Source: a bacterium
GTDB lineage: Bacteria; Patescibacteriota; Microgenomatia; Daviesbacterales; UBA10151
DNA length: 32,429 nucleotides
Assembly (NCBI GenBank): GCA_030647265.1
Contig: JAUSJM010000002.1
Coordinates: forward strand, 1 to 32,429
Direction: 5' to 3'
The translations under genes were made by a program, and so were the position numbers. The notes below the pieces were generated by a model that worked only from the letters and a program-made list of their open reading frames with translations, made no database searches and had not been told where the DNA came from. Positions 17,566-26,054 of this stretch are shown piece after piece (positions within the stretch are counted from its first letter, which is position 1; each line of letters begins with the position of its first letter).

Positions 17566-17588
17566 CCTCCCTTCGGGGAGGCTTTTTG
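17566..17588 (+). terminator. Rho-independent terminator after tRNA-fMet
   Basis: CCTCCC-TTCG-GGGAGG followed by CTTTTTGTTTG. Confidence 0.85.
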
Positions 17589-17646
17589 TTTGTTCTGGGT
17601 ATTGGACCGAGAATCCCCGCTCCACACAGTGGTAAGAGGGTTCGCT

Positions 17647-17671
17647 CAATCCTGAGCTTGCCGAAGGATTG
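17647..17671. repeat. Palindromic repeat CAATCCTGAGCTTGCCGAAGGATTG
   Basis: Inverted repeat CAATCCT...AGGATTG; same family as the element at 1-25 (tcctgagcttgtcgaaggattg). Confidence 0.75.
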
Positions 17672-17775
17672 TTGACTTTTCAACATCCAACCCCCGCAAC
17701 ACTTCGACTCACTTCGCCAAGTCAGACTTGGCTTCGTTCGCTCAGTGCAAGCACTTGGAGAATGAGGTGGGTTTT

Positions 17776-18129
17776 TTACTTCCAAAATAACTTTAACCAG
17801 CCTTGCCAGTTAGGGAGTTTGATCTCTGGAACCGGGTTTTCTAAGCTTAAAATCTTATCTATCTCCTCTGGAGGAATAATTACCACTGTTTCCCCTGGCC
17901 TGGAAAAATTTAATTTATTCCTAGCCTGTTCTTCCACAAAAGAAATTCCCTGAACTTCAGCTAACCTTTTTTTCAGCTCACTGTTGTGTTTCTGAAGCTT
18001 GGCTAAATCTTCTATCTCCCCCTCTAATCTTTTATCAGCTTGGAGAGAACTATAGATTTGCCCTCCAGCACTATAAAGAAAGCCCAGTAATAATACTACT
18101 AACAAGATAAAGAAGAACTTTTTAACCAT
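17776..18129 (-). CDS. FtsB/DivIC-like septum formation initiator protein
   Basis: Single N-terminal TM followed by coiled coil (LQADKRLEGEIEDLAKLQKHNSELKKRLAEVQ) and EEQARNKLNFSRPGETVVIIP. Confidence 0.75.
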   Translation of the reverse strand: MVKKFFFILLVVLLLGFLYSAGGQIYSSLQADKRLEGEIEDLAKLQKHNSELKKRLAEVQGISFVEEQARNKLNFSRPGETVVIIPPEEIDKILSLENPVPEIKLPNWQGWLKLFWK

Positions 18130-18212
18130 TTCCCTCCTTTACAGTTATCCTATAGGTATGATATAATTACATTGCAATTGATTCAGTTGCAGTAGATTGT
18201 TTATCATTAATT

Positions 18213-19082
18213 ATGGCAAATTTAAGTGATTCAAGACAACAATTCATTAACTTCTTAAAAGAAAAGAGCCGTTCTTCTGCTACCATCTTAGCTTATGCTA
18301 AGGATATTGAGCAACTTATAGATTATCTAAAAGAGCAGGGTGTGGAAGAAACTAGCGGGGCCACCACTGAACTTCTTCAGGCCTTTATGGAAAAACTGGC
18401 TAAGGAAAGCTACACCCCCAAATCCATCTCCCGAAAAACAAACTCTACTAAAACCTTCTTTAAATTCTTAAAATCATTAAGGTTAATAGATTCAGATCCA
18501 GCTTCAGCTTTGGAACATCCCAGCTTTGAAAATAAACCCCCCAGAATTTTATCTAAGTTAGAATACCGGGCTTTAAGGGATGCGGCCCGAGGTGATATCA
18601 GGATGTCAGCTATTATCGAGCTGCTTTTACAAACAGGGGTAAGAATCGGTGAGCTAGCCAAAATTAATGTTGAAGATGTTAACTTGGAAGAGGAAAACCC
18701 CACTGTTCATGTTCGTCCCGGAGAGGGAGCAGTAGAAAGAACTATTCCTTTAAACAAACCTGCTGCTGAAGCTTTAAAAAAATATCTGGAAATCAGGCCT
18801 AAAACCCAGAACAAATCTCTTTTTATCACCAAAACTGGCAGACCCTTGCTGGTAAGAAATATTAGAACTGCCATTGATAGATACTTTAGACTGGGTGGAA
18901 TTAAAGGAGCCAAAGTTAACGATTTAAGGCATACCTGGGTAGCCCATCAGCTGCAATCAGGGATCTCTTTAACTTTAGTTTCCAAGCTTGCCGGTCATAA
19001 AAGAGTTTCTACTACTGAAAGATACCTCCAATATGTTCCTGCTAGAACCTCAGAAGACAAAATAAAGCTAGAAGAACTTTAA
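18213..19082 (+). CDS. Tyrosine recombinase/integrase (Xer-like)
   Basis: N-terminal SAM-like domain; LLQTGVRIGELAKIN, NDLRHTWVAHQL, LAGHKRVSTTERYLQYV (nucleophilic Tyr). Confidence 0.92.
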   Translation: MANLSDSRQQFINFLKEKSRSSATILAYAKDIEQLIDYLKEQGVEETSGATTELLQAFMEKLAKESYTPKSISRKTNSTKTFFKFLKSLRLIDSDPASALEHPSFENKPPRILSKLEYRALRDAARGDIRMSAIIELLLQTGVRIGELAKINVEDVNLEEENPTVHVRPGEGAVERTIPLNKPAAEALKKYLEIRPKTQNKSLFITKTGRPLLVRNIRTAIDRYFRLGGIKGAKVNDLRHTWVAHQLQSGISLTLVSKLAGHKRVSTTERYLQYVPARTSEDKIKLEEL

Positions 19083-19106
19083 ATTTGAATCAAAAATTCT
19101 AATTAG

Positions 19107-19178
19107 TGGGCGGACCAGGACTCGAACCTGGAACCAAGATTGTATAAGAATCCCGCGCTACCATTGCGCCATCCGCCC
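19107..19178 (-). tRNA. tRNA-Ile(TAT)
   Basis: GGGCGGA TG GCGC AATGGTA GCGC G GGATT CTTATAC AATCT TGGTT CCAGG TTCGAGT CCTGG TCCGCCC A; anticodon TAT, perfect acceptor stem. Confidence 0.85.
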
Positions 19179-19207
19179 AAGCAGTTGTATTTTAGCACAA
19201 GAGAGGG

Positions 19208-19411
19208 TTACTTTCTAAAGAAATTAAAAAGAAGGGTTAAAAAGCCAGAAATTACTAAAGAAGTAATAAAGGGCAAACAAAACCTCACTCCTGATTTATC
19301 AATCCAAATATCCCAAGGCAGACGCGGAAAGCTTTTGTAGGCATTAAATAAAAAGGTTAAGACTCCAAAAACAGCGATAAAAAGATAAAGGATATTGGCA
19401 ATATTGGACAT
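19208..19411 (-). CDS. DUF2905-like small membrane protein
   Basis: Two TM segments with central FPRLPWDIWIDKSGVRFCLPFITSLVIS, matching the remembered DUF2905 pattern (LPGDI..........F.FP); start overlaps the upstream stop. Confidence 0.7.
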   Translation of the reverse strand: MSNIANILYLFIAVFGVLTFLFNAYKSFPRLPWDIWIDKSGVRFCLPFITSLVISGFLTLLFNFFRK

Positions 19412-21756
19412 TATAGTTTAGATCTCCTGATAATTTCTGCTTCTACCTCAACTAAATCCCGACCGTAAGTAAGCCTGGAAAGTTCTTTGATAGCTTGAGC
19501 AATCTCCGGCTTTTTCATGGCATTCCAGGCATTAAAATCAATGGAAACCTTCATGGAAAAAGGCGGCACCGGTTCACCATGGACCTGGGTCTTCATGTAA
19601 ACATGCCAAGCCTCAATATTGACTAAATCCTGCTCTGAAAAGACCGGAGAAAACTCATGCTGTAAGAAGTTTGCATCAGTCACACCTACCCGGAAAGAAA
19701 TTTGTGTCCCCACGTTTCCAAAAATAGCATTTTTAATATCCTCCGGCATCTGGCCGATATACTGGTTGGCCACAATCAGATTAAGCCTATACTTTCGAGC
19801 CTCAGACAAAATACTGGCAAAGGTGTCAGTGGCAAAGTTTTGAAACTCATCAACATAAAGATAAAAGGGACGCCTTTGCTCTTCCGGCATATTGGCCCGA
19901 GACATGGCAGCGGCTAGGATCTTCGGGACCAGCACCAGCCCCAAGAAGTTGGAGTTTTCCTCCCCCATCCGACCTTTTGATAAGTTCACAATTAAGATTT
20001 TTCCCTGATCCATAATCTGCCTTAGATTAAAAGAGGACTTGCCTTGGCCAATAATATTTCTCATCATCCGGTTGGTCACAAACCTACCGAACTTGGAAAC
20101 GGTGTAATCTAAAACCTCCGATTTATGAAAGTCAGCGGTGTGGGCAATTTGATCGGTCCAGTAACGTTTGACCACCGGATCAGTCACATGGGGTAAAAGC
20201 TCTTGCACAAACACCGGGTCCTGCATAATCCTCATCACCTCTACAAAGGTATTACCCGGTACTGCCATGACGGTGAGCATGGCATTCCTTACACCGTGTT
20301 CAAACCGCGGTCCAATGATACCGGTCTTATTAGGATCATAAAGCTTGTACATCAAACCTATAATTTCACTGGTAATAAAATGCTTTTCATCTTCAGTGTT
20401 GGCCTCCAGCATGTTCATACCCATAGGCCGAGTTAAATCTCCCGGATCAAAATAGATCACATCCTGAGCTCTATTGGGAGGGATCAAAGAGAGCATCTCC
20501 TCAGCGGCATCACCGTGAGGATCAATAAAGGCCAAACCTTTCCCGGCCATGATGTCTTGCAGCATTAAAGTTTTTAAAAGGGCGGTTTTACCGGTACCGG
20601 TACGGCCGATGATGTACATGTGTCTTTGCCGGTCTTCTTCACTCACATAAACTGGTCTCTCTGTCCCCCGGAAAATTGACTTGCCCAAATAAAGACCAGA
20701 GGTAGGAATTTTTTCTGAGGCCGGGGCAGAACGGGCCGGCAGCCAGGAGATATGAGGAGTGGTCACCGCTTTACTGGGAAAATGATAGATCGAAGCAATC
20801 TCGTCTGGAGTGAGTACTGGGGTTTTGGAAAACATCGGCATATAACGGTAGATAAAATCAGTCATAAAGCCTTTTTCTGAACCAACCTTCATCCCGGAAA
20901 AACCGTTGTAGGGGCCGTTAAACTGTTCTAAGGCAGCTTTGATGTTGGACAGATGAGCCTTAGCACTGTCTTTGGAACTGGAGGAGGTAACCACCCTTAA
21001 AGCCACATTAAAGCCGGACTTGGCAATTTTATTTTCTACCGCTTCCAGTTGTTTGGCATCTGGGGGAGGTTTAGGAGGGCCCTCAGGCTTCCCCGGATCT
21101 TTTTCCTTTTTCAACCACTTTTTGGCAATATCTTTCCACTTCCCAGCCGAGGGAGAAAGAACCAGCTGCACCACCGCCCCCTCATCCGGTTGCATCTTGG
21201 CAAGCGCCGAAGTCAAAGCAGACAGTGGATCGGTAGGTAAATCACGATAAGTTTTAATGGGGAAAAAGTCCTGGCTTCTTAGGCCATACATGGCATAAGC
21301 CGTTTGGCCGTTTTCCGAAAAGATATTGTACTCGGGAACAACTTTGATCTCAGCATCGGGATAAGCTCCGTGAATTTGTTTTTCTACCAAATCCTGCAGG
21401 GATTTATGGACAGAGATGAAAAATTTAATAGATTCATGCAAGGCCACAATTTCAAAAGAGATGTGAGATTGAGGCTTGAGGTTTAAAAAACCGGTCGCTT
21501 TTTTTACTGAATAGAGGGCAGAGAAGAGTTGCTCGGTGGCATCAATCTTAATTTCGTTATCCCGGGGGACATTCACCTGTAATAACACTGATTCCAAAGA
21601 ATACTTTTCCCGATCCTTTCCCCGGTACCAGGCCAAAAAGTACCTTCCAAAATAAATCCCCACTAAAAGAAGTACTCCCCCTAAAATAAACATGGCAAAG
21701 ATTATCCAGACAAGATTTAAAATATCGGGGGTACCGGTTGTAGTTCCAACTTCCAT
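19411..21756 (-). CDS. VirD4/TraG/HerA-like ATPase with N-terminal TM (type IV secretion/conjugation-like family)
   Basis: HMYIIGRTGTGKTALLKTLMLQDIMAGKGLAFIDPHGDAAEEML, PFYLYVDEFQNFATDTFASILSEARKYRLNLIVANQY. Confidence 0.88.
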   Translation of the reverse strand: MEVGTTTGTPDILNLVWIIFAMFILGGVLLLVGIYFGRYFLAWYRGKDREKYSLESVLLQVNVPRDNEIKIDATEQLFSALYSVKKATGFLNLKPQSHISFEIVALHESIKFFISVHKSLQDLVEKQIHGAYPDAEIKVVPEYNIFSENGQTAYAMYGLRSQDFFPIKTYRDLPTDPLSALTSALAKMQPDEGAVVQLVLSPSAGKWKDIAKKWLKKEKDPGKPEGPPKPPPDAKQLEAVENKIAKSGFNVALRVVTSSSSKDSAKAHLSNIKAALEQFNGPYNGFSGMKVGSEKGFMTDFIYRYMPMFSKTPVLTPDEIASIYHFPSKAVTTPHISWLPARSAPASEKIPTSGLYLGKSIFRGTERPVYVSEEDRQRHMYIIGRTGTGKTALLKTLMLQDIMAGKGLAFIDPHGDAAEEMLSLIPPNRAQDVIYFDPGDLTRPMGMNMLEANTEDEKHFITSEIIGLMYKLYDPNKTGIIGPRFEHGVRNAMLTVMAVPGNTFVEVMRIMQDPVFVQELLPHVTDPVVKRYWTDQIAHTADFHKSEVLDYTVSKFGRFVTNRMMRNIIGQGKSSFNLRQIMDQGKILIVNLSKGRMGEENSNFLGLVLVPKILAAAMSRANMPEEQRRPFYLYVDEFQNFATDTFASILSEARKYRLNLIVANQYIGQMPEDIKNAIFGNVGTQISFRVGVTDANFLQHEFSPVFSEQDLVNIEAWHVYMKTQVHGEPVPPFSMKVSIDFNAWNAMKKPEIAQAIKELSRLTYGRDLVEVEAEIIRRSKL

Positions 21757-22130
21757 TAAGCTGCCTTCCTTTCTTCCTGGAAGGCTCTTTGCTCCCCAAC
21801 CTTCTCTCTTTTTATCTCCAAGGGGGTACTGCTGGGCATTGTTCGCACCTGACTTTCTCCGGTAATAGCCCTCACCTCATTACCAGCTCTCTGGCCGATA
21901 TCATCCAGATGATCCCCCCAGTTCTTCTGACTTTGCTTTCCTGATATTCCTCCTTCTACATTAATATTAAGAAGTCTGCCTTCTTCATTAGGAGGACGAA
22001 GAGATGAAGGGTTAATCTTTGTTCCCACTACCTCACTTAGCTGATCAGCCACATTTTGGTGTAGTTCGTCAGATGGAGGAACAGCAGGCTGAATCTGGGG
22101 AATTTCCTTCTGGACAGCATCATTACTCAT
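21756..22130 (-). CDS. Hypothetical soluble protein coupled to the ATPase
   Basis: ORF whose stop overlaps the ATPase start; no family recognised. Confidence 0.6.
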   Translation of the reverse strand: MSNDAVQKEIPQIQPAVPPSDELHQNVADQLSEVVGTKINPSSLRPPNEEGRLLNINVEGGISGKQSQKNWGDHLDDIGQRAGNEVRAITGESQVRTMPSSTPLEIKREKVGEQRAFQEERKAA

Positions 22131-22167
22131 ATGAGTATTATACCTGAAATAAAAACAGCAAGGAGTC

Positions 22168-23097
22168 TTAATTTTTAATTTTATCCAGGTATTCTTCTAC
22201 ATCTAAAGCAGCTTTGGCTCCGGAGCCACCGGCCACAATCACCTGCCGGTAACGATAGTCTGCCGCATCCCCGGCTACAAAGACCCCCTCTACCGAACTT
22301 CTGGTCTCATCTTTTAGCACAATGTAGCCTCTTTCATCAAGCTCCAACTTCCCCTGGAAGATATCGGTATTTGGTTTATAGCCGATGGCTATAAAGATTC
22401 CGTCTATTGACATCTCAGAGACTTCTCCCGAAACGGTGTTTTTTAATTTCACCCCGGTTACTTTTTCATCTCCCAAGACTTCCTCCACCACCGAGTTAAA
22501 CAAAAACTTAATGTTGGGCTTGGATTTTACAAGTTCTTGAAGAGCATCCTGAGCCCGAAAAGTCTCCCGGCGATGAACGATAGTCACCAGTTTGGCATAT
22601 TTAGAAAGGTGTTGGGCCTCCCGCATAGCGGTATCCCCACCACCGACAATAATAATTTCTTTATCTTTAAAAAACGGGCCGTCACAGGTAGCACAAACAG
22701 AAACGCCTCTACCTATTAAACGCTGCTCAGAAGGAAGCCCAAGCCACATAGGAGAAGCCCCGGAGGCCACAATCACCGCCTCCGTTAAAACCTTAGAGTT
22801 TTCTGTTTCAATTTCAAAGGGGTATTTACTAAAGTCCACCGTCACCGCGTCTTCAGAGAGAAACCGGGCCCCAAAACGCTCCGCTTGAGACCGAAAGTAC
22901 CCCATCAACTCCGGACCCTGAACGCCCTGAGGAAACCCGGGGTAATCATCAACATCTGTAGTGAGCATTGGTTGGCCACCAGGGGTACGTCCGGCAACTA
23001 CCAGGGGAGATAAGTTTCCCCGGGCAGTATAAATGGCAGCAGTTAAACCTGCCGGTCCGGAACCGATGATCACTACCTTCTCTTGTTTTTCCTCCAT
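22168..23097 (-). CDS. trxB: Thioredoxin reductase
   Basis: IIGSGPAGLTAAIYTARGNLSPLV, CATCDGPFFKDKEIIIVGGGDTAMREA, GVFVAGDAADYRYRQVIVAGGSGAKAA. Confidence 0.97.
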   Translation of the reverse strand: MEEKQEKVVIIGSGPAGLTAAIYTARGNLSPLVVAGRTPGGQPMLTTDVDDYPGFPQGVQGPELMGYFRSQAERFGARFLSEDAVTVDFSKYPFEIETENSKVLTEAVIVASGASPMWLGLPSEQRLIGRGVSVCATCDGPFFKDKEIIIVGGGDTAMREAQHLSKYAKLVTIVHRRETFRAQDALQELVKSKPNIKFLFNSVVEEVLGDEKVTGVKLKNTVSGEVSEMSIDGIFIAIGYKPNTDIFQGKLELDERGYIVLKDETRSSVEGVFVAGDAADYRYRQVIVAGGSGAKAALDVEEYLDKIKN

Positions 23098-23099
23098 GC

Positions 23100-23372
23100 T
23101 TACCTGGTTACTCCTCCTGTTACTGTAGGTCTGGGAGTGGGGGTGGCAGTCCTGGTAACCTTAGGAGTAACGGTTGGTTTGGCACTGGGACTGGCGGTAG
23201 CGGAAGGACTTGCTTCTACAATGGTGGGGGTAGGAGTCAAGGTTACCTCCGGTGTAGGCGTAGGAGTTGGGGCAACAATATTTTGCTGGAACCTTCCCCG
23301 GAGCCAAAGCAAATATCCGGCAATTAAAATAATAACCAGCACGATTACCAAAACTGTTACATTACGGCTCAT
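23100..23372 (-). CDS. Small membrane-anchored protein with Thr/Pro-rich low-complexity tail
   Basis: GGAGGTGAGTCT-ATG at 23372; MSRNVTVLVIVLVIILIAGYLLWLRG TM followed by TPTPTPEVTLTPTPTIV...RPTVTGGVTR. Confidence 0.65.
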   Translation of the reverse strand: MSRNVTVLVIVLVIILIAGYLLWLRGRFQQNIVAPTPTPTPEVTLTPTPTIVEASPSATASPSAKPTVTPKVTRTATPTPRPTVTGGVTR

Positions 23373-23430
23373 AGACTCACCTCCTCTTGAGCAGAAGATC
23401 TTCCCTATTCTACAAAAGACTCCTTCCTTT

Positions 23431-24219
23431 TCACAAGAGCCCAACTGCGGATTGGAGAGAAAAGATCAAACCAATGATGTATCCTGTAAAAGCGGCCAGC
23501 ATGCCGATCATCATCATCCGTAAACCTTCACTGATAAATTTCTTCCTCAGTGTGGTCTTGGCTTTATAAAAACCGACAGCAAACAAGGTAACAGCAGCCA
23601 GCACCACGGAGAAAAAAAGCGCTACTTGGATAGGGAGAAAGAAAAATGGAGACAGGGGTAGTAAAGAACCAAGAAGGGCAAAGATACCTACCCACACTCC
23701 TTGGCCGAGGATATCTTTTCTCCTCACCGGCTCAACTTCCAGCTCCTCATCCATGGCCACTTTTAGCCAAGCCCTTTTATTGGAAGTTAAAGTCTCCACC
23801 ACTTTCTCCAACAACTCTCCTTTAAAGCCGTAACTTTGAAACAGCAGAGAGATCTCCTCTCTTTCCCTCTCCGGAAATTGCTCAATTCTTTTCCTCTCCA
23901 GCCTCAACGCCGCCTGGTAGGAATCAGCCTCAGCCACCTTGGAGGTATAAGCTACTGCAGCCAGAGAGATACTCTCAGCAAAGGCTGCTGCCAAACCTAC
24001 CACCAAAACCACATTTGAAGAAACAGTGACTGCTGCCACCCCTAAGGTCACTCCTAAAACATTCACCAACCCATCCTGCCCTCCTAAAATCATCTCTGCC
24101 ATAGTAAACTTGTGGGGATGGAATTTATGGGTTCTCCAAAAATGATGGGTGGCAGATGTTTGGGAAGTCCCCAAAAGTGATCTAGGAATTATAATTTCTT
24201 TGCCAACCTCTTCTGTCAT
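23431..24219 (-). CDS. VIT1/CCC1-family transporter-like protein, copy 1 (intact)
   Basis: MAEMILGGQDGLVNVLGVTLGVAAVT...LAAAFAESISLAAVAYTSKVAEADSYQ...; complete C-terminal TM region. Confidence 0.9.
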   Translation of the reverse strand: MTEEVGKEIIIPRSLLGTSQTSATHHFWRTHKFHPHKFTMAEMILGGQDGLVNVLGVTLGVAAVTVSSNVVLVVGLAAAFAESISLAAVAYTSKVAEADSYQAALRLERKRIEQFPEREREEISLLFQSYGFKGELLEKVVETLTSNKRAWLKVAMDEELEVEPVRRKDILGQGVWVGIFALLGSLLPLSPFFFLPIQVALFFSVVLAAVTLFAVGFYKAKTTLRKKFISEGLRMMMIGMLAAFTGYIIGLIFSLQSAVGLL

Positions 24220-24246
24220 AGAAAACTTAAGTTAAGTATAGCAAAG

Positions 24247-25093
24247 TTAGCCCGAGACATTGAAGAGTCTGGCAATAAGGAAACCTATTATTGCTGCCCC
24301 GATACCAATGACTACCATTTGAATCCCACTTCTTTTCCAGTTCCCTACCAAAGAAACTGCCTGATAAGCTCCAATGGCAAATAGAGCCAGACCACTAATA
24401 GCTATGGCCATTAAAAAAGCCAGGTTATGAGATAAGAAAATAAAGGGCAGTAGGGGGATTAAAGAACCGATTAAAGCAGCTAGCCCTACTGTCCAAGCAA
24501 TTTTATAACCGCTCCGTCAAAACTCCTCGCTTTCAGAGAGGAGATGTAGACGAAGTAAGGTTACACACTTCCGCGGTGTGAGGAACGAAGCGGATGTAAA
24601 CTTGAGGAGAAAACCGCGGACTGTTAGTCCGCGGAAGTTTATAAACTGTTTTAGTCTCTACAGGAGAAAGGTGAAGCTCTTCACTCATCATAATATTGAC
24701 CCAAGTTTTTTCATCAGCACAGATAGTATCTACAATCTCCTCTAAAAGCTGGCCCTTAAAACCTTTAGCCGAGTAGATCTCTCTAATTTCTTCCTTCTCT
24801 TTTTCTGGGATATGTTTTATCTCCCATAACTCGTTTTGGAGTTCCTTTTGATAATGGTCTCTTTCTGATAGAAAGGAGGTATAGGCTACAGCTCCCATAG
24901 AAACAGATTCAGCAAAGGTGGCAGCCAGAGCTGCTGCTAAAATAATAGGTTTTTCCGAGGTAGCAGCAGAAACTCCCAAGACTACTCCTAAAACATTGAC
25001 CAACCCATCCTGTCCTCCCAAGATAACATCCCTTAAGCTATTACCATATTTATGTCTTTCAGCTCCTACCACCGGTTTAAAAAGTCCAAGCAT
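24247..25093 (-). pseudogene. VIT1/CCC1-family gene, copy 2, interrupted by a 136-bp insertion
   Basis: N-part DVILGGQDGLVNVLGVVLGVSAAT...LSPVETKTVYK; C-part in another frame YKIAWTVGLAALIGSLIPLLPFIFLSHNLAFLMAIAISGLALFAIGAYQAVSLVGNWKRSGIQMVVIGIGAAIIGFLIARLFNVSG*. Confidence 0.88.
24507..24642 (+). mobile_element. Non-autonomous IS200/IS605-like (PATE/MITE-like) element
   Basis: 136-bp insertion with left-end hairpin CTCCTCGCTTTCAGAGAGGAG and right-end hairpin CCGCGGACTGTTAGTCCGCGG + AAGTTTAT; removing it restores the VIT1 frame (KTVYKIAW). Confidence 0.75.
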
Positions 25094-25157
25094 AAATTTA
25101 GTTTAACACTTTAGAAAAAGTTTAATCTCCCCAAAAGCGCATGTTATAATCCAAATC

Positions 25158-26054
25158 ATGGGAGAAAGAAAAACCTCAGAAATCAGGGATATTTCCCTGA
25201 GAGATCTTCCTTGCTGGTATGAGTTATCTTGGATAGAAAGTGGCCCCACCCTTGTCTTAAGGATCCACGAGGACTTTATCGAAAATGCCTATCAAATGAC
25301 GCCGAATTCACCTATTATTAGAGCTCTAGCCCAAGATTTAGATTTGGGTAACTTTAGTGGTGATTTTCAAGGCCATATCGGTTTCGAAGAAGCTTTAAAA
25401 AATCAAGGTAAAAAAGATGGCTTTACTGAGTTTGCTCTAGCCGTTCCCCAAATAAAGAGGATCACTGACCAGGAATGCCAATGGTGTGGAGGATCAGGCC
25501 AAGATGATCTTCGGGATTGGGAGTGTTTAAGGTGCGAGGGTAGCGGGAAGGGCTATGAAATGGATTGGCACCAAGCCTATACTGCTTCGGCAAGCTTAAC
25601 AGCCTTCACTGTCTTACTAAGATTAAGTGAAAAGGATACCTCGACCTTGTTCCCTCAATTGTTAACTTTTCAAACCATTACTCAGAAAGATATGCATGGG
25701 GGATCTCTGGGAGCAGAGGTAAGTTTCCCTCTTCGCCAATGGTTATCACGCTATGCGGGTTCTAACACTCTCCCGGAGGTAACTAGAGCCATGATGGCAA
25801 CTTATGATCAGATGTTTGGACTCAAAGACTTAGACGAATACTGCTTTCAAATGATCATTAGAGAAGATGGGGCTTTAATGATGGATTGTCCTGGCAATGC
25901 TTCCGGTTTACATCCTGATCATCAGGCCATAAACGGTATTGATAGAGGGTATGGCTATGAGTTGGCTTGCCATAATGTTGATTCCCCAGCCCAACAGTTA
26001 ACCTTACTTGCTGGCCTGGCTGCCCTACACGACAAAGCCCGAAAGGAGATATAA
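25158..26054 (+). CDS. Uncharacterised protein with a DnaJ-type CxxCxGxG zinc-finger pair
   Basis: CQWCGGSGQDDLRDWECLRCEGSGKG embedded in an otherwise unrecognised 298 aa protein; TGT-TATAAT box 7 nt before ATG. Confidence 0.8.
   Translation: MGERKTSEIRDISLRDLPCWYELSWIESGPTLVLRIHEDFIENAYQMTPNSPIIRALAQDLDLGNFSGDFQGHIGFEEALKNQGKKDGFTEFALAVPQIKRITDQECQWCGGSGQDDLRDWECLRCEGSGKGYEMDWHQAYTASASLTAFTVLLRLSEKDTSTLFPQLLTFQTITQKDMHGGSLGAEVSFPLRQWLSRYAGSNTLPEVTRAMMATYDQMFGLKDLDEYCFQMIIREDGALMMDCPGNASGLHPDHQAINGIDRGYGYELACHNVDSPAQQLTLLAGLAALHDKARKEI

Noticed and set aside
17453-17785. Track ORFs 17453..17785 and 17199..17627 containing CGGWIRTNDLGIMSPTSYRCSTPR / GLDSNQRPWDYEPHELPLLYPA as proteins
   Set aside because: These are antisense translations of the initiator tRNA gene, a well-known misannotation. 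Only the GIY-YIG portion (17199..17447) is kept.
19140-19340. Plus-strand ORF 19140..19340
   Set aside because: Runs through the minus-strand tRNA-Ile and the DUF2905 gene.
20972-21250. Plus-strand ORFs within the VirD4-like gene
   Set aside because: Antisense to a conserved long ORF; no domain or initiation signal.
23083-23523. Plus-strand Val/Gly-rich ORF (VGLGVGVAVLVTLGVTVG...)
   Set aside because: Mirror translation of the Thr/Pro-rich repeat tail of the minus-strand gene; the minus strand has an SD and TM anchor.
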